A DNA stretch of 64,000 bases from Elephas maximus indicus. Lineage: Eukaryota > Chordata > Mammalia > Proboscidea > Elephantidae. Each line of letters starts with the position of its first letter. The first letter of the stretch is position 1. Under the pieces are notes generated by a model, which searched no databases, was not told the origin of the DNA, and saw nothing but the letters and a program-made list of their open reading frames with translations. This document shows positions 59,501 through 64,000 of this stretch, piece by piece. The stretch lies in NCBI RefSeq assembly GCF_024166365.1, contig NC_064819.1, positions 114,806,293 through 114,870,292 of the forward strand, read 5' to 3'. Position numbers and translations under genes: made by a program.

Positions 59501-61703
59501 TTCAGTTACTCCAATGTACGTTTCCATCTTGCCTCAGAATGTTTACCTTAGCCTGTTGCTTTGTTAGGTCACCCTTTCAGCTTTTGCTACCTAGGTGATG
59601 CCAATTTATCTTTCAGATCTCAGGTCTACCATTTGCTTAGGAAAGCCTTCTAAAATTACCTCAAACAAGATCAGGTAGGTCTGCAACCTGACCTCAACTT
59701 ACTATAACTTTCCTTCATAGAACTTTTTGGGTACTGTCAACCAGACTCTCATGGAAAACTAAATATTTCAGTAGAAAAATGATTTCTGTCCAATTAGATG
59801 CCTAGTATCCCAACAAAATCTGACACTGAAGATAAGTTTCAGATTCAGGCCTGATGCTTAGACTATTTGCTTTCCACGTGGTGTCTAAAAAAAGAAGATA
59901 TTACATGTTTATTTTGGCTGAGCAAATTGCAACAGCTTATAATGTACTTTAACTGGTATTCTTGTTTAAGTCCTATGTAATAAATTTGTGTTTGGAACTT
60001 AATTTGTCTTATCTACTTGTTTTACTTTAAAATTCTTAAGTCTTAATTCTCAAGCAAACTGTGTATTAAATTATATGCAAATATCTATAGAATGTATACT
60101 TTCATTTTATCAATGCCTTCCCCCCTCTCATATTTTACTTTTGAATTTCTGACTAACAAGTAGGTCAGGTTCTGCTCCACTGAAAACGAGGAGTTCTCCC
60201 TATCTGCTTTCTGCTCTGGATTTTCAAACAGGGTTAATGGCAACGTCCAAAAAAAAAAAAAAAAAAAAATCCATTGCCATCGAGTCGATTCTTATAGTGA
60301 CCCTGTAGGACAGAGTAGAACTGCCCCATACAGTTTCCAAGAAGTGCCTGGTGGAACCGAACTGCCGATCACTTGGTTAGCAGCTGTAGCGTTTAACCAC
60401 TACATCACCAGGGTTTCCAAAGGCAACCTAGACCAGGCCAACTTGGGCTAAGTTTTCTAGACCAGCCCACTACTAGATCTTGTGGGCAAATGCAGTTTTC
60501 TCACTGGTTGCCTCTTTCCTTTTCCTCTGGAATGCTTCAGCGTAGACTTTCTTTATTGTGAAGCATGAAGAATCTCACTCCATGTTGGGAGATTGAAATG
60601 GGCAGAAAACCAGAGAGTAGATAGAAGTCTTCTTTAAGACTCTAGCTCGGGCTTGCTAGAGAATTATGGAGCTCCACCTGGTTTCCCTTTGGGGAAGAGA
60701 GGCAAGTCGTGGGATCCAAACACCAAATCAACAAACTTTCTTTTATGAAATTAAGTACCTTCCGCTTAAAATCTGTCTTACCTGGCATTTGAAAATATAT
60801 AAACCATCCATTTTCTGTAATAAAATTATTGACTTTAGCTTGTCTTTAAAATACTAGGGGTAAATTAAAAAAAAATACTCTTTTCATATCACTGATGCAT
60901 ATTATTGGTGCATATTATTGGGTGATCATAAAATATCATGAGTCGGAACCAACTCAATGGCAACTGTTTTTTTTTGTTTGCCTGCTCCTTAGTGTATCAT
61001 CTAGTGTTTTGATTCTCTTTTGTGATTGTAGTTTGTTAGTGTTTTAATAGTAGTCAGAATTACCCTCATATGTTGATTCCTTTGCTAACACTCTCTTACA
61101 TGTCTTTCCTTGATGGATCATCTTTCCATTTTATATTTAAATATGATGTGTTAAATTCTTGTTATATTTACAAATCGGATAGCTAACTTACAACATTGAT
61201 TAAATATTTACCTTCTCTGAGAATAAGAAACGGTATTTTTGCCCATTTAGTCGTGGAAAATTCATGGGTCAGTTGAAAAAAAGCCTTTTCTGTCCTACAT
61301 TCTCTCTCTTTTTTTTTGAATTGTCCATAGGGATTATAATAAAATAGGCATAGGTTCACGAATCCAAGATGAGTAGGTTTCATTTCAAACTCTGCCAGTT
61401 CCTAATCAAGTGACCTTGTCCACATGATTTAACCTGCCTTTTTTTTATACTTTGCTTCCCTCATCTGCAAAAGGAGATTAAGAATAGTATTTGCCTTATA
61501 GGGCTGTTGTGAGAATTGGGTGAGTAATGTGTGTACAGTCCTCATAACAGTGCCTGTAACCTAGTGAAGTCTATTAAAGGATTAACTCTTGTCCTTATCT
61601 AGAAAGCAATTGTGAAATGTGCAATCTTAACATACTCTTATGGCTGAGACAGGCAGGAAGCCAGCAACAGCAACCAAAACCAAGAAGTGTTTCATTGTCA
61701 TAC
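35416..61703 (-). CDS. CRISP1: Cysteine-rich secretory protein 1, seven coding exons, 245 residues
   Basis: CRISP1 is an androgen-dependent epididymal glycoprotein that coats sperm and is linked to sperm-egg interaction and ion-channel control. Coding join (minus): 61701-61636, 56089-55964, 52370-52280, 46330-46188, 40848-40751, 39535-39450, 35543-35416. All six introns are GT-AG with matching phases (0, 0, 1, 0, 2, 1). The product has a signal peptide (residues 1-20, cleaved after VSA). A CAP domain follows, with His47 in VHNNFRR, GEN at 99-101 and DHYTQVVWATS (signature 1, His139). Signature 2 is [13 protein letters not shown] hinge and a C-terminal cysteine-rich domain close the protein. 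All 16 family cysteines are present; sequons are N65 (NWS) and N120 (NES). It matches human CRISP1 (249 residues, from memory) more closely than CRISP2/3, notably [10 protein letters not shown] and CHYCHEGND. The order PGK2-CRISP1 on one strand supports orthology. The first ATG is chosen because it follows the acceptor by two bases and fits the human start. Upstream non-coding exons were not identified. Confidence 0.93.
35600..37400. other. CRISP1 intron 6, AT-rich, nothing recognised
   Basis: Poly-pyrimidine and A/T-rich stretches with no named repeat. Open frames are short and motif-free. Confidence 0.45.
37402..38036 (+). mobile_element. LINE-1 3' end, 5' truncated
   Basis: Same family as 8261-8975 ('gatgcatcaattggcctcaa', 'ggatcaaaggagaatgaaga', 'gactgacttgattta') ending 'caataaaaattaaacaaaaa'. 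The 139-codon frame across it is untranslated L1 sequence. Confidence 0.82.
38310..38459 (+). repeat. AfroSINE, long subtype, 5' truncated
   Basis: From 'gaacccaccaaggtgccttg' to 'gaaggcagccaacaacaaca'. Confidence 0.75.
38470..38646 (+). repeat. AfroSINE, long subtype
   Basis: Head 'gagtctctgggtgatgcaaa' to tail 'gtcagacttgactcaatagt'. Tandem with the preceding copy. Confidence 0.78.
38832..39365 (-). mobile_element. RTE 3' end joined to an inverted RTE 5' segment
   Basis: 38832-39168 is the RTE 3' end in reverse. 39169-39365 is plus-strand text ('ttttcactggctaatgcttt', 'tggtatctgaataccggtgg', 'tttcagcatcacagcaacat') that elsewhere (48955-49145) precedes the RTE coding region. This is the 5'-inversion layout expected from twin priming, with the middle of the element missing. 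It lies 84 bp inside intron 6 of CRISP1 from the exon 6 donor. Confidence 0.7.
39450..39535 (-). CDS. CRISP1: CRISP1 coding exon 6 (hinge)
   Basis: Strong pyrimidine tract and acceptor ('ctttttttcttcattaag'), donor 'gtaagt'. Encodes [16 protein letters not shown] then [12 protein letters not shown]: four cysteines of the hinge between the CAP and the cysteine-rich domains. Phase: one base carried in from exon 5, one carried out to exon 7. Confidence 0.93.
40330..41400 (-). repeat. CRISP1 segment with a decayed paralogue at 9540-10940
   Basis: Intron and exon 5 text is shared with the copy C relic: 'agctgt.agaaac.aaa.t.tat' just past the exon 5 donor, 'agcatattcaggga' near 41211 and 10770, and 'aaataaagaaggctg'-type text near 41373 and 10905. 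The homology resumes at 46100-47140 against about 10990-12000. Confidence 0.75.
40751..40848 (-). CDS. CRISP1: CRISP1 coding exon 5 (CAP signature 2)
   Basis: Acceptor 'tctctttacag', donor 'gtatgt'. Encodes [16 protein letters not shown] and then YLYICHYCH, with four cysteines. VVW completes CAP signature 1 begun at the end of exon 4. A same-size relic lies at 10190-10287. Confidence 0.93.
41460..41690 (+). repeat. MIR SINE
   Basis: Reads 'tctctgagtttcatttactc', 'atctgtaaaataagatacag' and 'gctttcaataaatgtgatta', the MIR order. Present in the CRISP1 intron but missing from the copy C relic. Confidence 0.65.
42180..42359 (+). repeat. AfroSINE, long subtype
   Basis: Head 'agccctagtggtgcaacagt' to 'tactcagtggcacacaacaa'. 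Confidence 0.8.
43205..43440 (+). repeat. L2-like LINE 3' end
   Basis: Reads like an L2 terminus in order: 'ctctgcttaaagctcctctt', 'ccaatgacttgccactgcat', 'aaaataaaatgtaaatcttt'. Old and diverged. Confidence 0.55.
43687..44204 (+). mobile_element. MaLR-like solo LTR (afrotherian-type)
   Basis: A 518-bp unit beginning TG ('tgtcatggattgaattatgt') and ending CA ('gataactaaaaca'), with 'agaataaacttctcattgtt' near its end as in MST/MLT-type LTRs. No internal retroviral sequence is attached. The family name is uncertain. Confidence 0.55.
44860..45360 (+). repeat. Two old L1 3' ends
   Basis: 'gaaaaactttgaaataaaaaa' near 45110 and 'atggttgcacaact', 'actgaattgtgcatgtagaa', 'tctcaataacaacaaaaat' near 45236-45350 are typical of old L1 3' termini. 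Upstream, 44275-44340 is a GA-rich simple tract. Confidence 0.5.
45520..46002. mobile_element. Tigger-like non-autonomous DNA transposon
   Basis: Terminal inverted repeats 'cagtagccccctcttatcc' (left) and the complement of 'ggataaggggaagctactg' (right), flanked by TA on each side (45518-45519 and 46003-46004), as expected for Tc1/mariner-type elements. 483 bp, no transposase. Confidence 0.8.
46188..46330 (-). CDS. CRISP1: CRISP1 coding exon 4 (CAP core, ends HYTQ)
   Basis: Acceptor 'ttcctcttttcag', donor 'gtaacc'. It starts with the last two bases of Glu95 and encodes [16 protein letters not shown] to RTDHYTQ, including the GEN motif, one cysteine, an N-glycosylation sequon (N120) and CAP His139. 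A decayed homologue is at 11084-11227. Confidence 0.93.
46420..46472 (+). repeat. AfroSINE tail fragment
   Basis: 'tatagggtttctatgagtcg' to 'ggcaatgggtttttggg'. It lies 90 bp upstream of exon 4, is absent from the copy C relic at the same place (about 11315), and so is younger than the duplication. Confidence 0.75.
47145..47890. other. CRISP1 intron 3, nothing recognised
   Basis: No named repeat or supportable exon. The homology with copy C ends near 47140. Confidence 0.4.
47899..48053 (-). repeat. AfroSINE, reverse orientation
   Basis: Complement of tail 'gattctgactcatagtgacc' to complement of head 'gtgccaccagggctcc'. Confidence 0.88.
48135..48332 (+). repeat. AfroSINE, long subtype
   Basis: Head 'agagtcccagggtagtataa', insert 'tggtgatcgactccaaaaag' and tail ending 'actcaatagcaactaacaat'. 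Confidence 0.8.
48740..51999 (+). mobile_element. Nearly full-length RTE LINE, inactive
   Basis: A 5' region (48740 to about 49150) is followed by an endonuclease frame (49226-49747: SELKWTG, QIYAPTT and TGDWNAKVG, the APE-type catalytic blocks). Then come linker frames (49763-50032, 50033-50479), reverse transcriptase pieces (50382-50648; 50676-50981 with FIDYAKAFD, motif A) and the C-terminal part (51096-51995). Motif C reads YAGD, so a catalytic aspartate is lost. Stops and shifts lie near 49747, 50030, 50480, 50648, 50981 and 51060. The tail is 'gcacctaacaacaacaac'. It lies in CRISP1 intron 3, antisense to the gene. RTE enzymes copy their own RNA by target-primed reverse transcription and probably also mobilised the AfroSINEs, which share this tail. 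Confidence 0.9.
52000..52272 (-). repeat. RTE-3'-derived fragment next to a CRISP1 splice donor
   Basis: Complement of the RTE terminus ('gttgctattgagtcagctct') back to 'tcatccttgcttctaaa', more diverged than its neighbour. It is tail to tail with the RTE ending at 51999 and stops within about 7 bp of the exon 3 donor (GT at 52279-52278). Confidence 0.7.
52280..52370 (-). CDS. CRISP1: CRISP1 coding exon 3
   Basis: Acceptor 'actctttcactgtag', donor 'gtaggt'. Encodes [17 protein letters not shown] and then PPDRRVG, with one base carried into Glu95. It contains the WSE-AA-NA block typical of the CAP family and the first mature cysteine. N65 is a sequon. Confidence 0.93.
52893..53110 (-). repeat. 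MIR SINE plus AfroSINE tail scrap, reverse orientation
   Basis: 52893-52929 is a short AfroSINE tail complement. 52950-53110 reads 'attattatcccccttttca', 'gagacacagagatgttgaat' and 'aatttgaatccagttaaatc', the MIR complement. A plus-strand MIR-like scrap lies at about 52620-52730. Confidence 0.65.
53199..53399 (-). repeat. AfroSINE, long subtype, reverse orientation
   Basis: Complement of tail 'caatttttacttatagcgac' to complement of head 'ccccaccagggctcct'. Confidence 0.8.
53998..54152 (+). repeat. AfroSINE
   Basis: Head 'cggccccagtggtgcagtgg' to tail 'agaattgactcgaaggcaac'. Confidence 0.86.
54484..54590 (+). repeat. AfroSINE 3' part
   Basis: From 'gagattacagccaagaaacc' to 'cttgacagcaacaggtttgg'. 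Confidence 0.8.
54602..54752 (+). repeat. AfroSINE
   Basis: Head 'gaaagctggtggtgcagtgg' to tail 'cggatcgactcgtcggcaat' and a T-run. Confidence 0.86.
54834..55001 (-). repeat. AfroSINE, reverse orientation
   Basis: 'accaaccaaatccattgcca' and the complement of the tail lead to the complement of the head 'cgccgccagggtttccc'. Confidence 0.88.
55545..55722 (+). repeat. MER5A-like hAT DNA element
   Basis: Reads 'aagcatcagcctcaactggg', 'attagaaattcaaatgcttg' and 'gtgggtggggcccaagagac', fitting MER5A text in order. Ancient, non-autonomous. Confidence 0.6.
55750..55905 (+). repeat. MIR SINE
   Basis: Reads 'tatttactaactgtatgccc', 'ttatttaacttctctgggcc' and 'tcagtttcttctcctgagtc', the MIR core in order. 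It lies 60 bp from CRISP1 exon 2. Confidence 0.72.
55964..56089 (-). CDS. CRISP1: CRISP1 coding exon 2
   Basis: Acceptor 'ttctgataacag', donor 'gtaaga', phase 0 at both ends, 42 codons. Encodes [20 protein letters not shown] and then [20 protein letters not shown], the first CAP helix with His47 and the HNxxR block. Confidence 0.93.
56180..57080 (-). repeat. Old LINE-1 3' UTR, reverse orientation, split by an AfroSINE
   Basis: Reads 'ttcctatccatccgtttccc', 'gctgaatactactccattgt' and 'tgaataaagttgctatgaac', an old L1 3' UTR in complement. An AfroSINE occupies 56577-56779. Confidence 0.7.
56577..56779 (+). mobile_element. AfroSINE, long subtype, inside an old L1
   Basis: Head 'gagttgctgggtggtgcaaa', insert 'ggccatctgcttctgaaagg' and tail 'agattctactcaacaccaac'. 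Confidence 0.82.
57222..57419 (+). repeat. AfroSINE, long subtype
   Basis: Head 'aaggagccctggtggttaag' to 'aattgactcaatagcaccta'. Confidence 0.84.
57748..57950 (-). repeat. AfroSINE, long subtype, reverse orientation
   Basis: Complement of tail 'caattctgactcatggcgac' to complement of head near 'ccccacctagggagtcc'. Preceded by an A-run at 57720-57735. Confidence 0.8.
58230..58386 (-). mobile_element. AfroSINE, reverse orientation, with exact target-site duplication
   Basis: The 12-bp 'agctcatgtcta' occurs at 58218-58229 and 58387-58398, so both ends of the insertion are fixed to the base. Confidence 0.9.
58546..58734 (+). repeat. AfroSINE, long subtype
   Basis: Head 'agtccctgggtggtacaaat' to tail 'aaactgacttgatggcaact'. 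Confidence 0.82.
58740..60266 (+). repeat. CRISP1 intron 1 with L2-like text
   Basis: 59480-59740 fits an L2 3' end in order ('ccatcttgcctcagaatgtt', 'gatctcaggtctaccatttg', 'aaagccttctaaaattacct'). 58850-59330 is pyrimidine-rich and may be a further L2 piece. 59750-60245 is unrecognised. An A-run ends at about 60268. Confidence 0.45.
60267..60418 (-). repeat. AfroSINE, reverse orientation
   Basis: Complement of tail 'ccattgccatcgagtcgatt' (with a small deletion) to complement of head 'catcaccagggtttcc'. Confidence 0.87.
60934..60975 (+). repeat. AfroSINE tail fragment
   Basis: 'catgagtcggaaccaactca' followed by a T-run. About 40 bp only. Confidence 0.6.
61385..61590 (+). repeat. MIR SINE
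   Basis: Reads 'caaactctgccagttcctaa', 'ccctcatctgcaaaaggaga' and 'tatagggctgttgtgagaat', the MIR order. It lies about 45 bp from the donor of the CRISP1 signal-peptide exon. Confidence 0.7.
61636..61703 (-). CDS. CRISP1: CRISP1 coding exon 1 (signal peptide)
   Basis: Acceptor 'acttttcttttcag' directly precedes GT-ATG (61701-61699). Donor 'gtatgt'. Encodes [20 protein letters not shown] then IR: a short basic start, a hydrophobic core and a VSA cleavage site. The acceptor just before the start codon shows that at least one non-coding exon lies further upstream. A second in-frame ATG (61695-61693) could also be used. Confidence 0.9.
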
Positions 61704-61878
61704 CTGAAAAGAAAAGTAACACAGTTTTAGATTATTCTCAGTGAATGGAATGCTGTTTTGTAAAAAGCCTTTTTTGAACCAGTTTTTTAGGTGCCTACAT
61801 CTTCTATAAAATGGGGCCTGCAGAACAAGAACGAGGATTAATATGTTAATCACTGGGACAAAGGGAAGAATACAGATC

Positions 61879-62530
61879 TGTGATAGCTAGAATAATGGTC
61901 TCCCAACAGTGGTTAAGTGTTTGGCTACTAACTGACAAGTCTGCAGTTTGAATCCTTCAGCTACTCCTTGGAAACCCTATGGAGCAGTTCTACTCTGTAC
62001 TATAGGGTCCCTATGAGCCAGAATCAATTCTACAGCAATGCGTTTGGTTTGGGTTTAACGATGTTGCTGTTTTAATCCCCACAAACTTTGAAAATGTTAT
62101 GCTATGGGATAGGAGATGAAATTAATGTTGCTAAGTACTTGTCCTTGAAATGGAAAGATTATCCTGTATTTAGCCAGGTGGGCCCAAAGTAATCAGAAGG
62201 ATTCTTCAATGTGAAAGAGGTGGGAAGATGAGTCAAAGTCAGAGGGATGCTATGTGAGGAGGACTTGGCCAGGCATTGCTGGCTTCGAAGACAGAAGAAA
62301 GGAGCCATGATCCAAGAAATGCAGGTAGCCTATAGAAGCTGGAAAAGACAAGGAAAGGATTATCTCTAAAGCCTCCAGAAGGAATGCCATCTTGCCAACA
62401 TCTCGATATTAGCCCAACGAGACCCATTTTGGACTTCTGACCTCCAGAATTGTATGATAATTAATTCATGTTGTTTTGAGTGACCAAGTTTATGGTAACT
62501 TGTTACAGCAGCAATAGGAAATTAATATAA
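61879..62530 (+). mobile_element. MLT1-like LTR, split by an AfroSINE
   Basis: TG start ('tgtgatagctagaataatgg'), inner text 'ggtgggcccaaagtaatcag', 'gcctccagaaggaatgccat', 'tctgacctccagaattgtat' and end 'gcaataggaaattaatata', in MLT1 order. An AfroSINE lies at 61905-62056. No viral genes remain. Confidence 0.78.
61905..62056 (+). mobile_element. AfroSINE inside the MLT1-like LTR
   Basis: From 'cagtggttaagtgtttggct' to 'caatgcgtttggtttgggtt'. The head is slightly truncated. Confidence 0.84.
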
Positions 62531-62572
62531 GGGCACAACAAAGTTAGATTCAAATCATGCATCACCTAAAGG

Positions 62573-62731
62573 ACGGAAACCCTGGTGGCATAGTGGTTAA
62601 GTGCTACGGCTGCTAACCAAAGGGTCGGCAGTTCACATCCGCCAGGCGCTCCTTGGAAACGCTAGGGCGCAGTTCTACCCTGTCATAAAGGGTCACTATG
62701 AGTCGGAATCTACTTGACAGCAACGAGTTTA
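62573..62731 (+). repeat. AfroSINE, close to consensus
   Basis: Head 'gaaaccctggtggcatagtg', 'gtgctacggctgctaaccaa' and 'cagttcacatccgccaggcg'. The tRNA-like A and B box areas are well kept. Confidence 0.9.
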
Positions 62732-62867
62732 GAGAGGAAAGGTGTGAACTTGGGCAAATTATTCTCTGTGAATCTGTGGATAATAATCCTTACCTAACAA
62801 GTTCACTGTGAGAGTTGAATTAGTTAAAAAGGTATCTGATTGATTTTACATGTTCCATACATACAAC

Positions 62868-63020
62868 CAGGAGCCCTAGTGGCATAATGGTTAAGTGTTC
62901 GGCTACTAACCAAAAGGTTGGCAGTTCCAATCCACCAGCTGCTCCTTGGAAATCCTATGGGACAGTCCTATTCTGTCCTGTATGGTTGCTATGAGTTGGA
63001 ACCAACTCAACAGCAACAGG
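62868..63020 (+). repeat. AfroSINE
   Basis: Head 'aggagccctagtggcataat' to tail 'ggaaccaactcaacagcaac' and a T-run. Confidence 0.88.
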
Positions 63021-63978
63021 TTTTTTTTTTTTTTGGTTTTATATATACATCTCTTATCTTAGAAATGGAATTCTGCTTTCTGTAATTCAGTGCATGGATA
63101 AATAAAAAAATTATATCTGTAGGAAATCATTTTGAGAAGTTGCCCATTTCCTGTTATTTAAAAGTATGTCAAAATTATGCTTTTTTTTCAATCATATTGG
63201 CAGCATATGAATTCCAATTGAACTGTGTATCAGTGAAGGCTGGCATTTTATTTGAACTGCATATATTCTTTGAGTGTTTTTAGCAGAATGTTAAGCTTAG
63301 ACATCATTCATCACCTGATATGCTCATCACCTTTTCTAACAGTGGTAAAACTAGTCTTGAATTGACTAAATTAATCACTTTATTATAATCCTGTTGAATT
63401 TCTATGTATATTAATTAGAATTAAACAATAGTATTGATAAACCATTGGTGAATAATGATGAAACTATTGTAAATGCCCTAGCTTTCATTTATATTCTTTT
63501 TTAAATCCTTAGCAGATAGTTTAAAATATAAAATCCTGGCTGCTGTTAGCTAAATTCTGTTTTATTTATCACTTGAAAATTATTTATTTTTCTATTTCTC
63601 TCTATTTATTAAGCCAAACATATTAGCATCATTCACTTCCCACTTAGTCTATTTAAACAAGCACAATGTGCAAAATATAGGGAATTTGTAAAGAAACTCC
63701 ATAAGATAATATCACATATCTTAATTCATTAAAAGTTGCTGGTCTATATCTTAAAAAGAAAAACCACACATACACAAATTGAGAATTGGAACTTTCTCAA
63801 GCTCCCTTTAACATTTAATAAGCATGACTCCTCAAGCTCATCTTTTTCAATGGGAACAATAACTGAATTTTTATTATCCCATCTCACTAAAAGGAATCCC
63901 ATCTAAATCAATGGGAGGCAATGGTAAGTACACACAAGGAAAACTTACCTTGTAGATCCTAGTAATTTATGTATGTGA
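63021..63978. other. Upstream flank of CRISP1, nothing recognised
   Basis: AT-rich. I looked for a non-coding first exon or a promoter of CRISP1 on the minus strand and could not support one. Confidence 0.4.
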
Positions 63979-64000
63979 ATTGGTGATGGTGGTGGTGGTG
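63979..64000 (+). repeat. GGT simple repeat running off the window
   Basis: 'ggtgatggtggtggtggtg' at the right edge. The tract may continue. Confidence 0.7.

Noticed and set aside
35416..61703. CRISPR array suggested by the name CRISP or by many repeats
   Set aside because: CRISP is an animal secreted-protein family. The repeats are dispersed SINEs with no regular spacers, and the genome is eukaryotic.
62573..62731. tRNA gene
   Set aside because: The tRNA-like head with A and B boxes belongs to the AfroSINE. No cloverleaf with a proper anticodon arm and acceptor stem is formed.

Overview
The window is mammalian nuclear DNA from an afrotherian, most likely an elephant. Dozens of copies of the tRNA-derived AfroSINE family lie on both strands, together with RTE-type LINEs whose 3' ends match the SINE tails and LINE-1 3' ends of the type I associate with elephant. 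Older pan-mammalian repeats (MIR, L2, MER5A-like, MLT1-like LTR, an old L1 and a Tigger-like DNA transposon) fill much of the rest.

Two functional genes can be supported, both on the minus strand and both of the male reproductive tract. PGK2 (4406-5659) is the intronless, testis-specific phosphoglycerate kinase retrogene. It is intact over 417 codons, with two CCAAT boxes and a GC box upstream. CRISP1 (coding exons between 61703 and 35416) is an epididymal cysteine-rich secretory protein. I assembled it from seven small coding exons with consensus splice sites and compatible phases. It encodes 245 residues with a signal peptide, a CAP domain and all 16 family cysteines. From memory, human chromosome 6p12 has the same order and orientation (CRISP3, PGK2, CRISP1), so the locus is syntenic.

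Between the two genes lies a decayed tandem array. A CRISP1 fragment near 9.5-12.0 kb (two exon relics) and a last-exon relic at 24.1 kb are broken paralogues. A non-coding block is present three times (about 6.65-9.4, 15.6-17.5 and 25.0-27.1 kb), and the CRISP1 3' flank is present twice (23.3-24.3 and 34.4-35.6 kb). L1 and SINE insertions found in one copy but absent from its sisters date after the duplications.

Layout: 0-4 kb repeats; 4.1-5.9 kb PGK2 and its promoter; 6-35 kb duplicated and pseudogenised CRISP territory with heavy RTE/AfroSINE insertion; 35.4-61.7 kb CRISP1, whose introns hold a nearly full-length dead RTE, an LTR, a DNA transposon and many SINEs; 61.8-64 kb upstream repeats. 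Non-coding 5' exons and the CRISP1 promoter were not found. There are no CRISPR arrays, rRNA genes or free-standing tRNA genes.
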